64,000 nt of DNA from Pseudomonas sp. stari2 (GTDB lineage: Bacteria; Pseudomonadota; Gammaproteobacteria; Pseudomonadales; Pseudomonadaceae): contig NZ_CP099760.1 of NCBI RefSeq assembly GCF_040760005.1, positions 1,359,501-1,423,500 of the forward strand. The letters are read 5' to 3'. Below, piece after piece: positions 1-8,989 of this stretch. Every line of letters begins with the position of its first letter. Position 1 is the first letter of the stretch. Position numbers and translations under genes: made by a program. Under the pieces are notes generated by a model. It saw nothing but the letters and a program-made list of their open reading frames with translations, did no database searches and was not told the DNA's origin.

Positions 1-947
1 TGCAGCGTCAGTGGGCCGAGACCAGCTACCAGATCCAGCGTCTGCGCGACAACGCCGACTGCGCCCAGCAGGAATTCGACGTCCTGCTGGAAGAAGACAA
101 CCCGGGCCTGAGCGTCAAGCTGAGCTACGACGTCAACCAGGACATCGCTGCGCCTTACATCAAGAAAGGCATTCGCCCACAGGTTGCCGTGCTGCGTGAG
201 CAGGGCGTCAACGGTCAGGTGGAAATGGCAGCCGCGTTCGACCGCGCCGGTTTCAACGCGATCGACGTGCACATGAGCGACATTCTGGCCGGCCGTGTCG
301 ACCTGAACGAGTTCAAAGGTCTGGTGGCCTGCGGTGGTTTCTCCTACGGCGACGTTCTCGGCGCCGGTGAAGGCTGGGCCAAATCCGCACTGTTCAACAG
401 CCGTGCCCGCGATGCGTTCCAGGGCTTCTTCGAACGTAACGACAGCTTCACCCTCGGCGTGTGCAACGGTTGCCAGATGATGTCCAACCTGCACGAGCTG
501 ATCCCGGGCAGCGAGTTCTGGCCGCACTTCGTGCGCAACCGCTCCGAGCAGTTCGAAGCACGCGTGGCGATGGTGCAGATCCAGGAATCGAACTCGATCT
601 TCCTGCAGGGCATGGCCGGTTCGCGCATGCCGATCGCCATCGCTCACGGTGAAGGCCATGCCGAATTCGAAAGCGAAGAGGCACTGCTCGAAGCCGACCT
701 GTCCGGTTGCGTGGCGATGCGTTTCGTCGACAACCACGGCAAGGTCACCGAAGCCTACCCGGCCAACCCGAACGGTTCGCCGCGCGGGATCACCGGCCTC
801 ACCAGCCGCGACGGTCGCGTGACGATCATGATGCCGCACCCGGAACGTGTGTTCCGTGCCGTGCAGAACTCGTGGCGTTCGGAGGACTGGAACGAAGACG
901 CTCCTTGGATGCGTATGTTCCGTAATGCTCGTGTGTGGGTGAACTAA
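1..947 (+). CDS. purL: Phosphoribosylformylglycinamidine synthase, C-terminal part (5' end outside window)
   Basis: PurL makes FGAM from FGAR, glutamine and ATP in step four of purine synthesis. Only the end of the large single-chain enzyme is present, read in the frame that starts at base 3. The visible part is the glutamine amidotransferase domain: a class I nucleophile motif GVCNGCQMM (about 456-482) and the downstream HPERVF motif carrying the His of the triad (about 835-852). The preceding residues ([22 protein letters not shown]) lead into this domain as in other proteobacterial PurL proteins. The protein ends WVN with TAA at 945-947. Family identity is certain; the synthetase domains lie upstream of the window. 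Confidence 0.96.
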   Translation, partial: QRQWAETSYQIQRLRDNADCAQQEFDVLLEEDNPGLSVKLSYDVNQDIAAPYIKKGIRPQVAVLREQGVNGQVEMAAAFDRAGFNAIDVHMSDILAGRVDLNEFKGLVACGGFSYGDVLGAGEGWAKSALFNSRARDAFQGFFERNDSFTLGVCNGCQMMSNLHELIPGSEFWPHFVRNRSEQFEARVAMVQIQESNSIFLQGMAGSRMPIAIAHGEGHAEFESEEALLEADLSGCVAMRFVDNHGKVTEAYPANPNGSPRGITGLTSRDGRVTIMMPHPERVFRAVQNSWRSEDWNEDAPWMRMFRNARVWVN

Positions 948-952
948 GCGCT

Positions 953-1264
953 GTGTACAAGCTCGCGTTTTTTGTTCCCGACAGCCATGTCGAGGTGGTC
1001 AAAGATGCTGTATTCGCTGCCGGTGGCGGGCGGATCGGTGACTATGACCACTGTGCGTGGCAGGTGCTTGGATCTGGTCAGTTTCGGCCTCTGGACGGCA
1101 GTCAGCCGTTCATTGGTCAGGCGGGGCAGGTTGAGCGGGTCGAGGAGTGGAAGGTTGAGCTTGTGGTTGGTGATGAGTTGATTCGCGCGGTAGTGGCTGC
1201 TCTTAAGTTGAGCCATCCATACGAAACGCCGGCTTATGAAGTGTGGCGACTGGAGGATTTTTGA
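953..1264 (+). CDS. NIF3/YqfO-like small protein
   Basis: A 103-residue protein starting at GTG 953 (MYKLAFFVPDSHVEVVKDAV), five bases after the purL stop. An in-frame GTG at 935 would overlap purL and is less likely. It matches the stand-alone CutA-like/NIF3 C-terminal domain seen in Pseudomonas next to purL, with the family motif HPYETPAYEVW near the C-terminus. The full-length NIF3 metal-binding halves are absent. Biochemical function is unknown; the close spacing suggests cotranscription with purL. A strong terminator follows at 1287-1320. Confidence 0.85.
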   Translation: MYKLAFFVPDSHVEVVKDAVFAAGGGRIGDYDHCAWQVLGSGQFRPLDGSQPFIGQAGQVERVEEWKVELVVGDELIRAVVAALKLSHPYETPAYEVWRLEDF

Positions 1265-1286
1265 TCTTCCTTGGCTGCTGAAATGA

Positions 1287-1320
1287 AAACCCGCTGAGAG
1301 TGATTTCAGCGGGTTTTTTG
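1287..1320 (+). terminator. Rho-independent terminator after purL/NIF3-like gene
   Basis: Stem AACCCGCTGA (1289-1298) pairs with TCAGCGGGTT (1306-1315) and is followed by a T-rich run. It ends the purL-side transcript and separates it from the convergent nag operon. Confidence 0.85.
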
Positions 1321-1379
1321 GTTTTTTGGGGGGTGGGATTGAGTGAATATCCGTTTCTTCGGGTGTTGCTGCTGGCGGT

Positions 1380-1640
1380 TTCGCCCTTACGGCGAGTCAC
1401 TTTTTTCAAACGCCAAAAAAGTAACCAAAAACGCTGGGCCCCTGCGTTCGGCACCTCGCTTTGGCTCGGTGTTCCTTCGTTCCGGGATTCATCCGGGGGC
1501 ATCGCCTACGGTTTGCTTCGCTGCACCTCCTCTCGATGCATGCGGCTTCGCCGCACGGTCGCTGCGCTCCCACCCCCGGATGAATCCCTCCACTCAGCCT
1601 TCCGATGGGGCCAAAAGATCGAGAGCCTTACTTGAGCTAA
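1380..1640. repeat. Intergenic dispersed-repeat-like tract with nested inverted repeats
   Basis: This tract fills the convergent gap between the NIF3-like gene and nagE. It holds GTCACTTTTTT (1396-1406) opposite AAAAAAGTAAC (1415-1425), a perfect 16-bp inverted repeat GGGATTCATCCGGGGG (1484-1499) / CCCCCGGATGAATCCC (1573-1588), and a hairpin TGCGGC-TTC-GCCGCA (1541-1555) inside it. From memory, closely similar tracts recur between genes across P. fluorescens-group genomes and are often mis-called as small ORFs. Two overlapping open frames (1300-1635 and 1343-1696) run through it, but nothing supports translation. There is no other gene in 1265-1664. Confidence 0.7.
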
Positions 1641-1664
1641 CGCTCATCGTGTTGAGTGGTGGAT

Positions 1665-3380
1665 TTAAACCTTCGCACTCACTTCACTCCGATTAACCAA
1701 CCCCTCAAGCGCGGCACTCAAGCTCTGCGCCCGCTCGCCCACCAGCAAGTGCCATACGCCATCTTCCAGTGCGCTCACACCCAGACATCCAAGCTCTTTC
1801 AATCGGCTTTCCGACAGCGACTTGCCATCGGCCAGTTGCAGGCGGATCCGGCTCATGGCGATGCAGTCCAGTTGCAGCACGTTGTCGCTACCACCCAGGG
1901 CGGTCAGCCATTGCTGTGCCAGCGGTGCAGCGACTGCAACCGGTTCACTGGTTTCGATGACAGCGACAGGAGCAGCTACTACGGCACGCCCCAACGCCGG
2001 CATCGCCAGTCGAATCTCATCGGCAATGCTGTCGGCCATCGGCCCGACAACCACCTGCAAACTCCCACCCTTGCCCGGACGCACAACGGCCATTGCGCCC
2101 AGCGCTTTCAAATCGGCATCAGAGGCTTTGTTGCGGTCGACCATTTCCAGTCGCAGACGTGTGGTGCATGCGCCAACTGTCACCAGATTCTCCGCACCAC
2201 CGAGTGCCTTTATGTAAGCGCCGGCACGTTCGTTCTCGGTCAGAACCGCTTTGTCGGCGGTGGCAACGTCTTCACGCCCCGGTGTCTTCAGGTTGAAGCG
2301 GCGAATACAGAAATCGAACACCGCGTAATAGATGACCGCATAGGCCAGGCCCACCGGAATCACCAGCCAGCCATTGGTGGACTTGCCCCAGCCCAGCACC
2401 ATGTCGATGAAGCCGCCGGAGAAGGTGAAGCCCAGATGAATGTTCAGCGCGTTGGTGATTGCCATCGACAGGCCGGTCAGCAGCGCATGCACCAGATACA
2501 GCAGCGGTGCGAGGAACATGAAGGCGAATTCGATGGGTTCGGTGACGCCGGTCAGGAATGAAGTCAGGGCCATCGACAGGAAGATCCCGCCCATCACTTT
2601 GCGTCGTTCCGGCAGGGCGTTGCGGTACATCGCCAGGCACGCGGCTGGCAGACCGAAGATCATCATCGGGAACATGCCGGTCATGAACTGGCCGCCCTTC
2701 GGATCGCCGGCGAAGTAGCGTGACAGATCACCCGTGACCAAGGCTCCGGTGGTCGGGTCGGTGAAGTTGCCGAACACGAACCACGCCATGTTGTTGAGGA
2801 TGTGGTGCAGTCCGGTGACGATCAGCAAGCGGTTGAACACACCGAAGACGAAGGCGCCGAAGCTGCCGCTTTCCATCATCAGGCTGCCGAAGCTGTTGAT
2901 GCCGTGCTGGATCGGCGGCCAGATGTAGCCGAACACCACGCCCAGACCGACCGCCGCAAAACCGGTGACGATCGGCACGAAGCGCCGGCCACCGAAGAAC
3001 GCGAGGTACTCCGGCAGCTTGATGTCCTTGAAGCGGTTGTACAGCGCGCCGGCCATCAGCCCGCTGACGATCCCGGCGAGCATGCCCATGTTGATGCTCG
3101 CATCGAGCACCTTGAGCGTGGAGATCATCACCAGGTAACCGATCACCCCGGCGAGGCCGGCGGTGCCGTTGTTGTCCTTGGCGAAGCCGACCGCGATACC
3201 GATGGCGAAGATCATCGCCAGGTTGGCGAAGATCACCTGGCCGGCGTCGTGGATGATCGCGATGTTCAGGAGGTCGGTGTCGCCCAGGCGCAGCAACAGG
3301 CCGGCGATCGGCAGGATCGCGATCGGTAGCATCAGCGCACGGCCGAGGCGTTGCAGGCCTTCGATGAAGAGTTGGTGCAT
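1665..3380 (-). CDS. nagE: N-acetylglucosamine PTS permease, EIICB with a second degenerate EIIB
   Basis: Inner-membrane PTS permease of 571 aa that imports and phosphorylates N-acetylglucosamine. Start ATG 3378-3380 (MHQLFIEGLQRLGRALMLP). Residues 1-360 are the multi-spanning EIIC domain with the GVTEPIEF substrate-loop motif (about 278-285). A first EIIB domain (about 385-460) has the phospho-Cys in CTTRLRL (C405). A second EIIB-like domain (about 485-565) reads AMSRIRL at the same place, so Ala508 replaces the Cys. The gene is last in the nag operon, 23 bp after nagF, which supplies EIIA, HPr and EI. Confidence 0.93.
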   Translation of the reverse strand: MHQLFIEGLQRLGRALMLPIAILPIAGLLLRLGDTDLLNIAIIHDAGQVIFANLAMIFAIGIAVGFAKDNNGTAGLAGVIGYLVMISTLKVLDASINMGMLAGIVSGLMAGALYNRFKDIKLPEYLAFFGGRRFVPIVTGFAAVGLGVVFGYIWPPIQHGINSFGSLMMESGSFGAFVFGVFNRLLIVTGLHHILNNMAWFVFGNFTDPTTGALVTGDLSRYFAGDPKGGQFMTGMFPMMIFGLPAACLAMYRNALPERRKVMGGIFLSMALTSFLTGVTEPIEFAFMFLAPLLYLVHALLTGLSMAITNALNIHLGFTFSGGFIDMVLGWGKSTNGWLVIPVGLAYAVIYYAVFDFCIRRFNLKTPGREDVATADKAVLTENERAGAYIKALGGAENLVTVGACTTRLRLEMVDRNKASDADLKALGAMAVVRPGKGGSLQVVVGPMADSIADEIRLAMPALGRAVVAAPVAVIETSEPVAVAAPLAQQWLTALGGSDNVLQLDCIAMSRIRLQLADGKSLSESRLKELGCLGVSALEDGVWHLLVGERAQSLSAALEGLVNRSEVSAKV

Positions 3381-3403
3381 GGCGTTTGTCCTTGTTGTTT
3401 TTG

Positions 3404-5917
3404 TTAGCGCAGAGGCCAATGTTGATGACAGGCATGACGCACTGCGGCGGCGCTGCTCAGCTTGAGCAAGTCCCGGGCGAGGCGTTGGCATTCGGCTTCG
3501 TGCAACTGGCGCACGCGATCCTTGATTTCACCAATTTGTACCGGGCTCACTGACAGTTCGGTCACGCCCAGACCGATTAACACCGGCGTCGCCAGCGGAT
3601 CGGAAGCCAGGGCGCCGCACACGCCGACCCAACGCTTGTGCACCGCCGCACCTTCGCAGGTCATGGCGATCAGTCGCAGCAGCGCCGGGTGCAAGGCATC
3701 GACCCGAGCGGCGAGGCCCGCGTGGTCGCGGTCCATGGCCAGGGTGTATTGCGACAGGTCGTTGGTGCCGATGGACAGGAAGTCCGCATGCTCGGCCAGT
3801 TGATCGGCCTGCAACGCCGCGGCCGGGACTTCGATCATCACGCCGATTTCCGGTCGTTGATTGATGCCCAGTTCCAGGCACAGCGCATCGACCCGTTGGC
3901 GGATGTGCAGCAGTTCGTCGACTTCGGTGACCATCGGCAGCAGGATCCGGCAGCGCTGCAGCGGGCTGACTTGCAGCAGGGCGCGCAGTTGCTGATCGAG
4001 GATTTCCGGACGGGCCTGGGCCAGACGAATACCGCGCAGGCCGAGCACCGGGTTGGCTTCCACGGGTAGTGGCAGGTAATCGAGCTGTTTGTCGCCACCG
4101 ACATCGATAGTGCGGATGATCACCGACTTGTCGCCCATGGCATCGATCACCGCTTGATAGGCGGCGCGCTGCTCTTCGACGTCCGGTGCGGTGTGGCGAT
4201 CGACGAACAAAAACTCGGTACGCAACAGGCCGACGCCGTCGGCACCGTTGGCAAGCGCATCCGCCGCTTCGTGGCTGGAGGCGACGTTGGCGACCACTTC
4301 GATGGATACGCCGTTGCGGGTTTCAGCCGGGAGATGGGCCTGGGCTTGCTGGGCTTCGCGACGTTGTTGGCGGTCGATTTGCGCTTGTTGGACTTCGGCC
4401 AGACGATCGGCATTCGGCGTCAGTTCGAGGCGTCCGCCGTCGGCATCGAGCACCACCGATTGGCCTTGAGTTTGATCAAGCAGCGCCGAGCCCAGTGCAA
4501 CCATGCACGGCAGGCCTTTACCCCGGGCCAGAATCGCCACGTGGGAAGTTGCGCCACCTTCGGCCATGCACAAGCCGGCGACGCCTTGCGCACTCAGTTG
4601 CAGCAGATCCGACGGCGTCAGTTCGTGAGCGGCGACGATGGCGCCGGCCGGCACTTCGTAATGCCAGGCTTCGCCGAGCAATGCGCGCAGCACCCGTTGT
4701 TTCAAGTCGCGCAGATCGTTGGCGCGTTCGGCCAGGAGCGGGCTGCCGGTGTTTTGCAGCACTTCGCATTGCACTTCGATGGATTGGCTCCAGGCGTAGG
4801 TCGCTGCGGTGCCGGTTTCGATCGATTGCTGCGCGGCGTCGAGCAGGGCCGGGTCTTCCAGCAGCGCCAGATGCGCGGCAAAGATCGCTTCTTCGTCGGC
4901 ATTGCGCTGTTTTTTCGCCTGGGCGAGGGTGCCGTTGATTTCGCTGCGAACCTGATTCAGTGCTGCGTCGAGGATCTGCAATTGGTGCTCGGGCTGATGA
5001 TTGCCAGCGTCTGCCGGCAGGCTGATCGCGTTCAAGCGAAACAGCGGCCCGCCGACCAGACCCGGTGCAGCGCAAACACCGTGCAACACGCCAGCCTCGG
5101 CCGGACGATTGCGTGGCGCGGCAGCAACCGGTGCAGCGGCGTGATGATCCTCCGGCAGGGCGGTGGCCAGTGCAGTGAGCAAGGCTTGCAACGCCGCTTG
5201 CGCGTCGGAACCCTGGCAACTCACTTGCACTTCGTCCTGCTCACCAATCGCCAGGCCCATCAAGCCGATGAGGCTGTTGCACGGCGCCGATTTACCGGCG
5301 AAATGCAGCTGCGACTGGCTTTTGAACCCTTGCGCAGTCTGGCGGATCAACGCCGCCGGACGTGCATGCAGACCACCGCGATGGGCGACCCGCACGTGAC
5401 CGTGAACTTCCGGCCCGCCGAGTTCTTCTGTGTTCGCCGCTGCACTGTGACGAGCGACGATGTGCAGCAGCGGCTCGCCGACCTTCACCGTTTTCAGGGT
5501 GATGGGGCGCGCCTGGAAATCCTGGCTGTTGGTCAGGATCAACAGGCTGACCAGGCTTTTGCACTGGAGGCCGACCTTGTCCAGGTCATAGCGCAGCAGC
5601 GGCTGGCCACTGCTGACCCGCGCTCCTTCCTTGACCAGCATCGAGAAACCTTCGCCCTGCAACTCGACGGTATCGAGCCCCAGGTGCAGGAGGATTTCCG
5701 CGCCGTTGTCGGCTCGCACGGTCAGGGCGTGGCCGGTGCGGGCGACATGGATCACCACGCCAGCGCACGGTGAATACAGGGTGTCGTTCAGCGGATCTAT
5801 GGCAATGCCGTCGCCCATCGCACCGCTGGCGAACACCGCGTCCGGAACTTTGGCGAGCGTGAGCACCGGGCCGCTGAGCGGGGCGCTTAAAGTCAGCTCT
5901 TTATTGTTGTTGTGCAT
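3404..5917 (-). CDS. nagF: Multidomain PTS phosphotransferase EIIA-HPr-EI
   Basis: Cytoplasmic 837-aa fusion that passes phosphate from PEP to the GlcNAc permease. Order of domains: glucose-type EIIA (1-150, active His78 in ILLHLGLDTV, partner His63), HPr (about 172-255, His184 in GGLHARPAAL) and Enzyme I (about 275-830, His459 in GGATSHVAIL, with the PEP-binding barrel after it). It starts at ATG 5915-5917 and ends at TAA 3404-3406, immediately before nagE. The three phospho-carriers on one chain give the sugar its own phosphorelay, as in P. aeruginosa NagF. Confidence 0.94.
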   Translation of the reverse strand: MHNNNKELTLSAPLSGPVLTLAKVPDAVFASGAMGDGIAIDPLNDTLYSPCAGVVIHVARTGHALTVRADNGAEILLHLGLDTVELQGEGFSMLVKEGARVSSGQPLLRYDLDKVGLQCKSLVSLLILTNSQDFQARPITLKTVKVGEPLLHIVARHSAAANTEELGGPEVHGHVRVAHRGGLHARPAALIRQTAQGFKSQSQLHFAGKSAPCNSLIGLMGLAIGEQDEVQVSCQGSDAQAALQALLTALATALPEDHHAAAPVAAAPRNRPAEAGVLHGVCAAPGLVGGPLFRLNAISLPADAGNHQPEHQLQILDAALNQVRSEINGTLAQAKKQRNADEEAIFAAHLALLEDPALLDAAQQSIETGTAATYAWSQSIEVQCEVLQNTGSPLLAERANDLRDLKQRVLRALLGEAWHYEVPAGAIVAAHELTPSDLLQLSAQGVAGLCMAEGGATSHVAILARGKGLPCMVALGSALLDQTQGQSVVLDADGGRLELTPNADRLAEVQQAQIDRQQRREAQQAQAHLPAETRNGVSIEVVANVASSHEAADALANGADGVGLLRTEFLFVDRHTAPDVEEQRAAYQAVIDAMGDKSVIIRTIDVGGDKQLDYLPLPVEANPVLGLRGIRLAQARPEILDQQLRALLQVSPLQRCRILLPMVTEVDELLHIRQRVDALCLELGINQRPEIGVMIEVPAAALQADQLAEHADFLSIGTNDLSQYTLAMDRDHAGLAARVDALHPALLRLIAMTCEGAAVHKRWVGVCGALASDPLATPVLIGLGVTELSVSPVQIGEIKDRVRQLHEAECQRLARDLLKLSSAAAVRHACHQHWPLR

Positions 5918-5952
5918 GGCTCGGTCTCATCAGGAAAACGTTCGGTTCGGAC

Positions 5953-6975
5953 TCAGTGCGTACGGGTGACTTTGCTCAGGTGGCGCGGCTGATCCGGGTC
6001 CATGCCACGGGCCACGGCCAGGTTGGCGGCCATCACGTAGAAACTCTGGATCGCCAGAATCGGATCAAGCGCCGGGTGTTCAGCACGGCTCAGGGTCAGG
6101 TTGCGTTCGAGCACATCGTCCGGCGCCGCCAGCAATACACGGGCACCACGCTGACGCATTTCCGCCGCCAGACTCAGCAGGCCGGCCTGCTCGGCGCCGC
6201 GCGGGGCAAACACCAGCAGAGGGTAGTTTTCGTCGATCAGCGCCATCGGGCCGTGACGGACTTCGGCGCTGCTGAAGGCTTCGGCCTGGATGGCTGAGGT
6301 TTCCTTGAATTTCAGCGCGGCTTCCTGGGCAATGGCAAAGCCGGCGCCACGGCCGATTACCATCAACCGTTCGCAATCGCGCAGGGCATCGATGGCCGGG
6401 CTCCAGTCCTGTTGCGCGGCGTCGCGCAAGCCTTCGGGCAGGGCGTTGTGTGCCTCCAGCAATTCACTGTCTTCTTTCCAGTGCGCGATCAAGCGGGCGC
6501 TGGCGCTGAGGGTGGCGATGAAGCTCTTGGTCGCGGCGACGCTGCTTTCAGTACCGGCCAGCAGCGGCAGGCTGAATTCGCATGCGGCCTCCAGCGGCGA
6601 ATCGGCAGCATTGACCATCGACACGCTGAGGGCGCCGCGCTTGCGCAGCAGACGCAGGCTGTTGACCAGATCCGGGCTCTGGCCCGACTGGGAAAACGCG
6701 AACGCGACCTGACCGCTGACTTTCAACGGCGCCTGTTGCATGGTCACCACCGACATCGGCAGCGACGCCACCGGAATCCCCAGTTGCTGCATGGTCAGGT
6801 AGGCGAAGTAGCTCGCTGCGTGGTCGGAACTGCCACGGGCGACGGTCATCGCCACTTGCGGTGGCTGACGGCGCAGGCGCCCGGCGATCTCGATCATCGA
6901 GCCATCGAGCTGTTGCAGTTGCGCTTGCACGGCCTCGAACGAGGACAGCGCCTCCTCAAGCATTTTTGAAGTCAA
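5953..6975 (-). CDS. nagB: SIS-domain glucosamine-6-phosphate deaminase (NagB-II type)
   Basis: A 340-aa protein with two sugar-isomerase (SIS) domains resembling the isomerase half of GlmS but lacking the glutaminase. Motifs: TVARGSSDHAASYFAYL near residue 45, FSQSGQSPD near 95 and RHGPMALI near 240. In this operon it should convert GlcN-6-P to Fru-6-P and ammonia, replacing classical NagB. Start choice: TTG at 6975 has AAGGAG six bases upstream and overlaps the nagA stop. ATG at 6963 (MLEEALSS) is the alternative but lies about 18 bases from that Shine-Dalgarno. Function is inferred from family and operon. Confidence 0.85.
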   Translation of the reverse strand: MTSKMLEEALSSFEAVQAQLQQLDGSMIEIAGRLRRQPPQVAMTVARGSSDHAASYFAYLTMQQLGIPVASLPMSVVTMQQAPLKVSGQVAFAFSQSGQSPDLVNSLRLLRKRGALSVSMVNAADSPLEAACEFSLPLLAGTESSVAATKSFIATLSASARLIAHWKEDSELLEAHNALPEGLRDAAQQDWSPAIDALRDCERLMVIGRGAGFAIAQEAALKFKETSAIQAEAFSSAEVRHGPMALIDENYPLLVFAPRGAEQAGLLSLAAEMRQRGARVLLAAPDDVLERNLTLSRAEHPALDPILAIQSFYVMAANLAVARGMDPDQPRHLSKVTRTH

Positions 6976-8062
6976 TGTCTTCTCCTTCGACCATGACGGC
7001 GGTCAGTGTGAGTGAGCGATCCAGCCGCACGCAGTCGGCCCAGGCGCCCGGTTGCAGGCGCCCGCGTTCGGTGATGCCGAGGTAGTCGGCGGGGAATTGC
7101 GAAAGACGTTGCGAGGCCTCGGCGATCGGCAGGCCGATCTTCACCAGATTGCGCAGTGCCTGATCCATGGTCAGGGTGCTGCCGGCCAGCGTGCCGTCCG
7201 GCAGGCGCACGCCGCCCAGGCATTTGGTGACGGTGTGGCTGCCGAGCTTGTACTCGCCGTCGGGCATGCCGGCGGCGGCGGTCGAATCGGTGACGCAATA
7301 CAGGCACGGGATCGAGCGCAGGGCCACGCGGATCGCGCCGGGGTGCACATGCAATAAGTCCGGGATCAACTCGGCAAACTTGGCGTGGGCGAGGGCGGCG
7401 CCGACGATGCCCGGCTCGCGGTGATGCAGCGGGCTCATGGCGTTGTACAAATGCGTGAAACTGGTGGCGCCGGCTTCGAGTGCGGCGACACCTTCCTCGT
7501 AACTGCCAAGGGTGTGGCCGATCTGCATGCGGATGCCACGGCGGCTCAGTTCGCGAATCAAGCCGTCATGGCCGGCGATTTCCGGGGCGATAGTGATCAC
7601 CCGGATCGGCGCCAGTGCCAGATACTCTTCAACTTCGGCCATCAGCGCGGTGTGGGCGAAGTTCGGTTGGGCGCCCAGTTTGCCGGGGTTGATGTACGGC
7701 CCTTCGAGGTGAACGCCGAGGACCCGGGCGGCACCTTTCGGACGCTGTTCGCAGAACTCGCCGACATCCTTGAGCACGCTGGAAATCTCGGCACTTGGCG
7801 CGGTCATCGTGGTGGCGAGCAGCGAGGTGGTGCCGAAGCGCACGTGGGTCTTTGTGATGGTTTCGAAAGCGCTGGTGCCTTCCATGATGTCTTTGCCGCC
7901 ACCGCCGTGAACGTGCAGGTCGATGAAACCCGGCAGCAGGTAAGGCAGGTCGTTGTCCGCCGGATCGCAAGGCACGCCTTCGATCGACACGACTCTGCCG
8001 TGTTCGTGGATCAGCCGGCCGCGAATCCAGCCGTCAGCGGTGAGGATGTTGTCTTCGGACAT
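6956..8062 (-). CDS. nagA: N-acetylglucosamine-6-phosphate deacetylase
   Basis: A 368-aa cytoplasmic amidohydrolase that removes acetate from GlcNAc-6-P. Visible metal-site and substrate motifs: IDLHVHGGGGKD (about 48-58), GVHLEGPYI, the IGHTLGSYEE histidine segment, THLYNAMSPLHHREPG and the catalytic Asp in CVTDSTAAAG. Start ATG 8060-8062. Its 3' end overlaps the preferred start of the SIS deaminase, suggesting translational coupling. It follows nagR by 30 bp. Confidence 0.95.
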   Translation of the reverse strand: MSEDNILTADGWIRGRLIHEHGRVVSIEGVPCDPADNDLPYLLPGFIDLHVHGGGGKDIMEGTSAFETITKTHVRFGTTSLLATTMTAPSAEISSVLKDVGEFCEQRPKGAARVLGVHLEGPYINPGKLGAQPNFAHTALMAEVEEYLALAPIRVITIAPEIAGHDGLIRELSRRGIRMQIGHTLGSYEEGVAALEAGATSFTHLYNAMSPLHHREPGIVGAALAHAKFAELIPDLLHVHPGAIRVALRSIPCLYCVTDSTAAAGMPDGEYKLGSHTVTKCLGGVRLPDGTLAGSTLTMDQALRNLVKIGLPIAEASQRLSQFPADYLGITERGRLQPGAWADCVRLDRSLTLTAVMVEGEDIDFKNA

Positions 8063-8092
8063 TTCGCTTCTCTCGTTTGGCCTGGCTGCTGA

Positions 8093-8824
8093 TCAGCGGC
8101 GAAGCTCTGCAACAAAGTCGTAGTAATCGTTGCGGCAATAGGTGTCGGTGACTTCGATCGGCGTGTTGTCTTCCAGGTAGCCGACCCGGGTCATCAACAG
8201 CATCGCGGTGCCGGGGGCGATGCCGACCAGTGCGGCGAACTCGTCCGAGGCGTTGATCGCCTGGATGTGCTGCAAGGCGCGCACGATCGGTTTGCCGATG
8301 CTGTCGAGGTGTTCGTAGAGGGAATCCCCCACCACTTGTGGCTTGGGCATGATCGAGGCGGGCAGGGTGCTCATCTCGATGGCCATCACGGTGTCGTCGG
8401 CCTTGCGCAGGCGTTTCATGCGCGCAACCTTGTCGTTCGGCGACAGGCCGAGGCGGATCAGTTCTTCGTGGGTGGGCAGGGTGATTTCGCGCTCCAGCCA
8501 TTGTGAGCTGGGCACGAACCCCTTGAGACGGAGCATTTCGCTGAAGCCCGACAGGCGCGACAGCGGTTGTTCAAGGCGTGGGGTGATGAAGGTGCCGGAA
8601 CCTTGCAGGCGGCGAATCAAGCCTTGATCGAGCAGGACTTCCAGCGCCTTGCGCGCGGTGACCCGGGAAATCCCCAGCATCTCGCTGAGATTGCGCTCCG
8701 ACGGCATCGCCTGTTCGGCTTTCCACTGCCCGGCATGAATCGCCGCTTCCAGGTTGCGCGCCAGTTGCAGGTACAGCGGCGTCGGCTGGGAGTCGTCAGG
8801 GCGCAGGGCGTGGAGATCGTTCAT
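8093..8824 (-). CDS. nagR: GntR/HutC-family repressor of the nag operon
   Basis: A 243-aa regulator. Residues about 10-75 form the GntR winged helix (PLYLQLARNLEAAI, MPSERNLSEMLGISRVTARK, GSGTFI); the rest is a UTRA effector domain likely to sense GlcN-6-P or GlcNAc-6-P. Start ATG 8822-8824 with GGAAG seven bases upstream. The longer frame to 8905 has no support. It is the first gene of the nag operon, so it controls itself. Candidate operators lie just upstream in the promoter. Identity as the nag regulator is inferred from position. Confidence 0.88.
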   Translation of the reverse strand: MNDLHALRPDDSQPTPLYLQLARNLEAAIHAGQWKAEQAMPSERNLSEMLGISRVTARKALEVLLDQGLIRRLQGSGTFITPRLEQPLSRLSGFSEMLRLKGFVPSSQWLEREITLPTHEELIRLGLSPNDKVARMKRLRKADDTVMAIEMSTLPASIMPKPQVVGDSLYEHLDSIGKPIVRALQHIQAINASDEFAALVGIAPGTAMLLMTRVGYLEDNTPIEVTDTYCRNDYYDFVAELRR

Positions 8825-8879
8825 GCAGGCACTTCCGGAGCTGATATTGGATTGTTGTCGCTCGCTGTTTCGGCGAAAA

Positions 8880-8905
8880 CTAATACCACTTGAATACCAT
8901 GTCAA
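8880..8905 (-). promoter_or_regulatory. nag operon promoter with operator in the spacer
   Basis: On the minus strand TTGACA (8905-8900) is a consensus -35 box. A repeated motif TTCAAGTGGTATTAG occupies 8894-8880, between it and the expected -10 region. Two TGGTATT half-sites lie 11 bp apart. A bound repressor would block RNA polymerase directly. The exact -10 box is unclear (TAGTTT after 17 bp). Confidence 0.65.
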
Positions 8906-8953
8906 CGCAACGGAAATGCCTCTGGTCCTTTGAAATCGGGTGTTTAAGGGCGG

Positions 8954-8973
8954 GTGGTTTCAAGTGGTATTAG
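8954..8973 (+). promoter_or_regulatory. Second candidate NagR operator, opposite orientation
   Basis: TTCAAGTGGTATTAG (8959-8973) repeats, in inverted orientation and without mismatch, the 15-bp motif within the nag promoter, about 65 bp further upstream. A shorter copy, AAGTGGTAT, lies at 9027-9035. No plus-strand gene starts nearby, so an auxiliary or looping operator is the simplest reading. Confidence 0.5.
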
Positions 8974-8989
8974 AGGTGGGGGCTGGAAC

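Noticed and set aside
1300..1635. 111-codon frame in the intergenic repeat
   Set aside because: It begins in the terminator and runs through inverted repeats; it looks like repeat DNA without evidence of translation.
4154..5773. 539-codon plus-strand frame opposite nagF
   Set aside because: Antisense shadow of nagF, whose EIIA, HPr and EI motifs are unmistakable.
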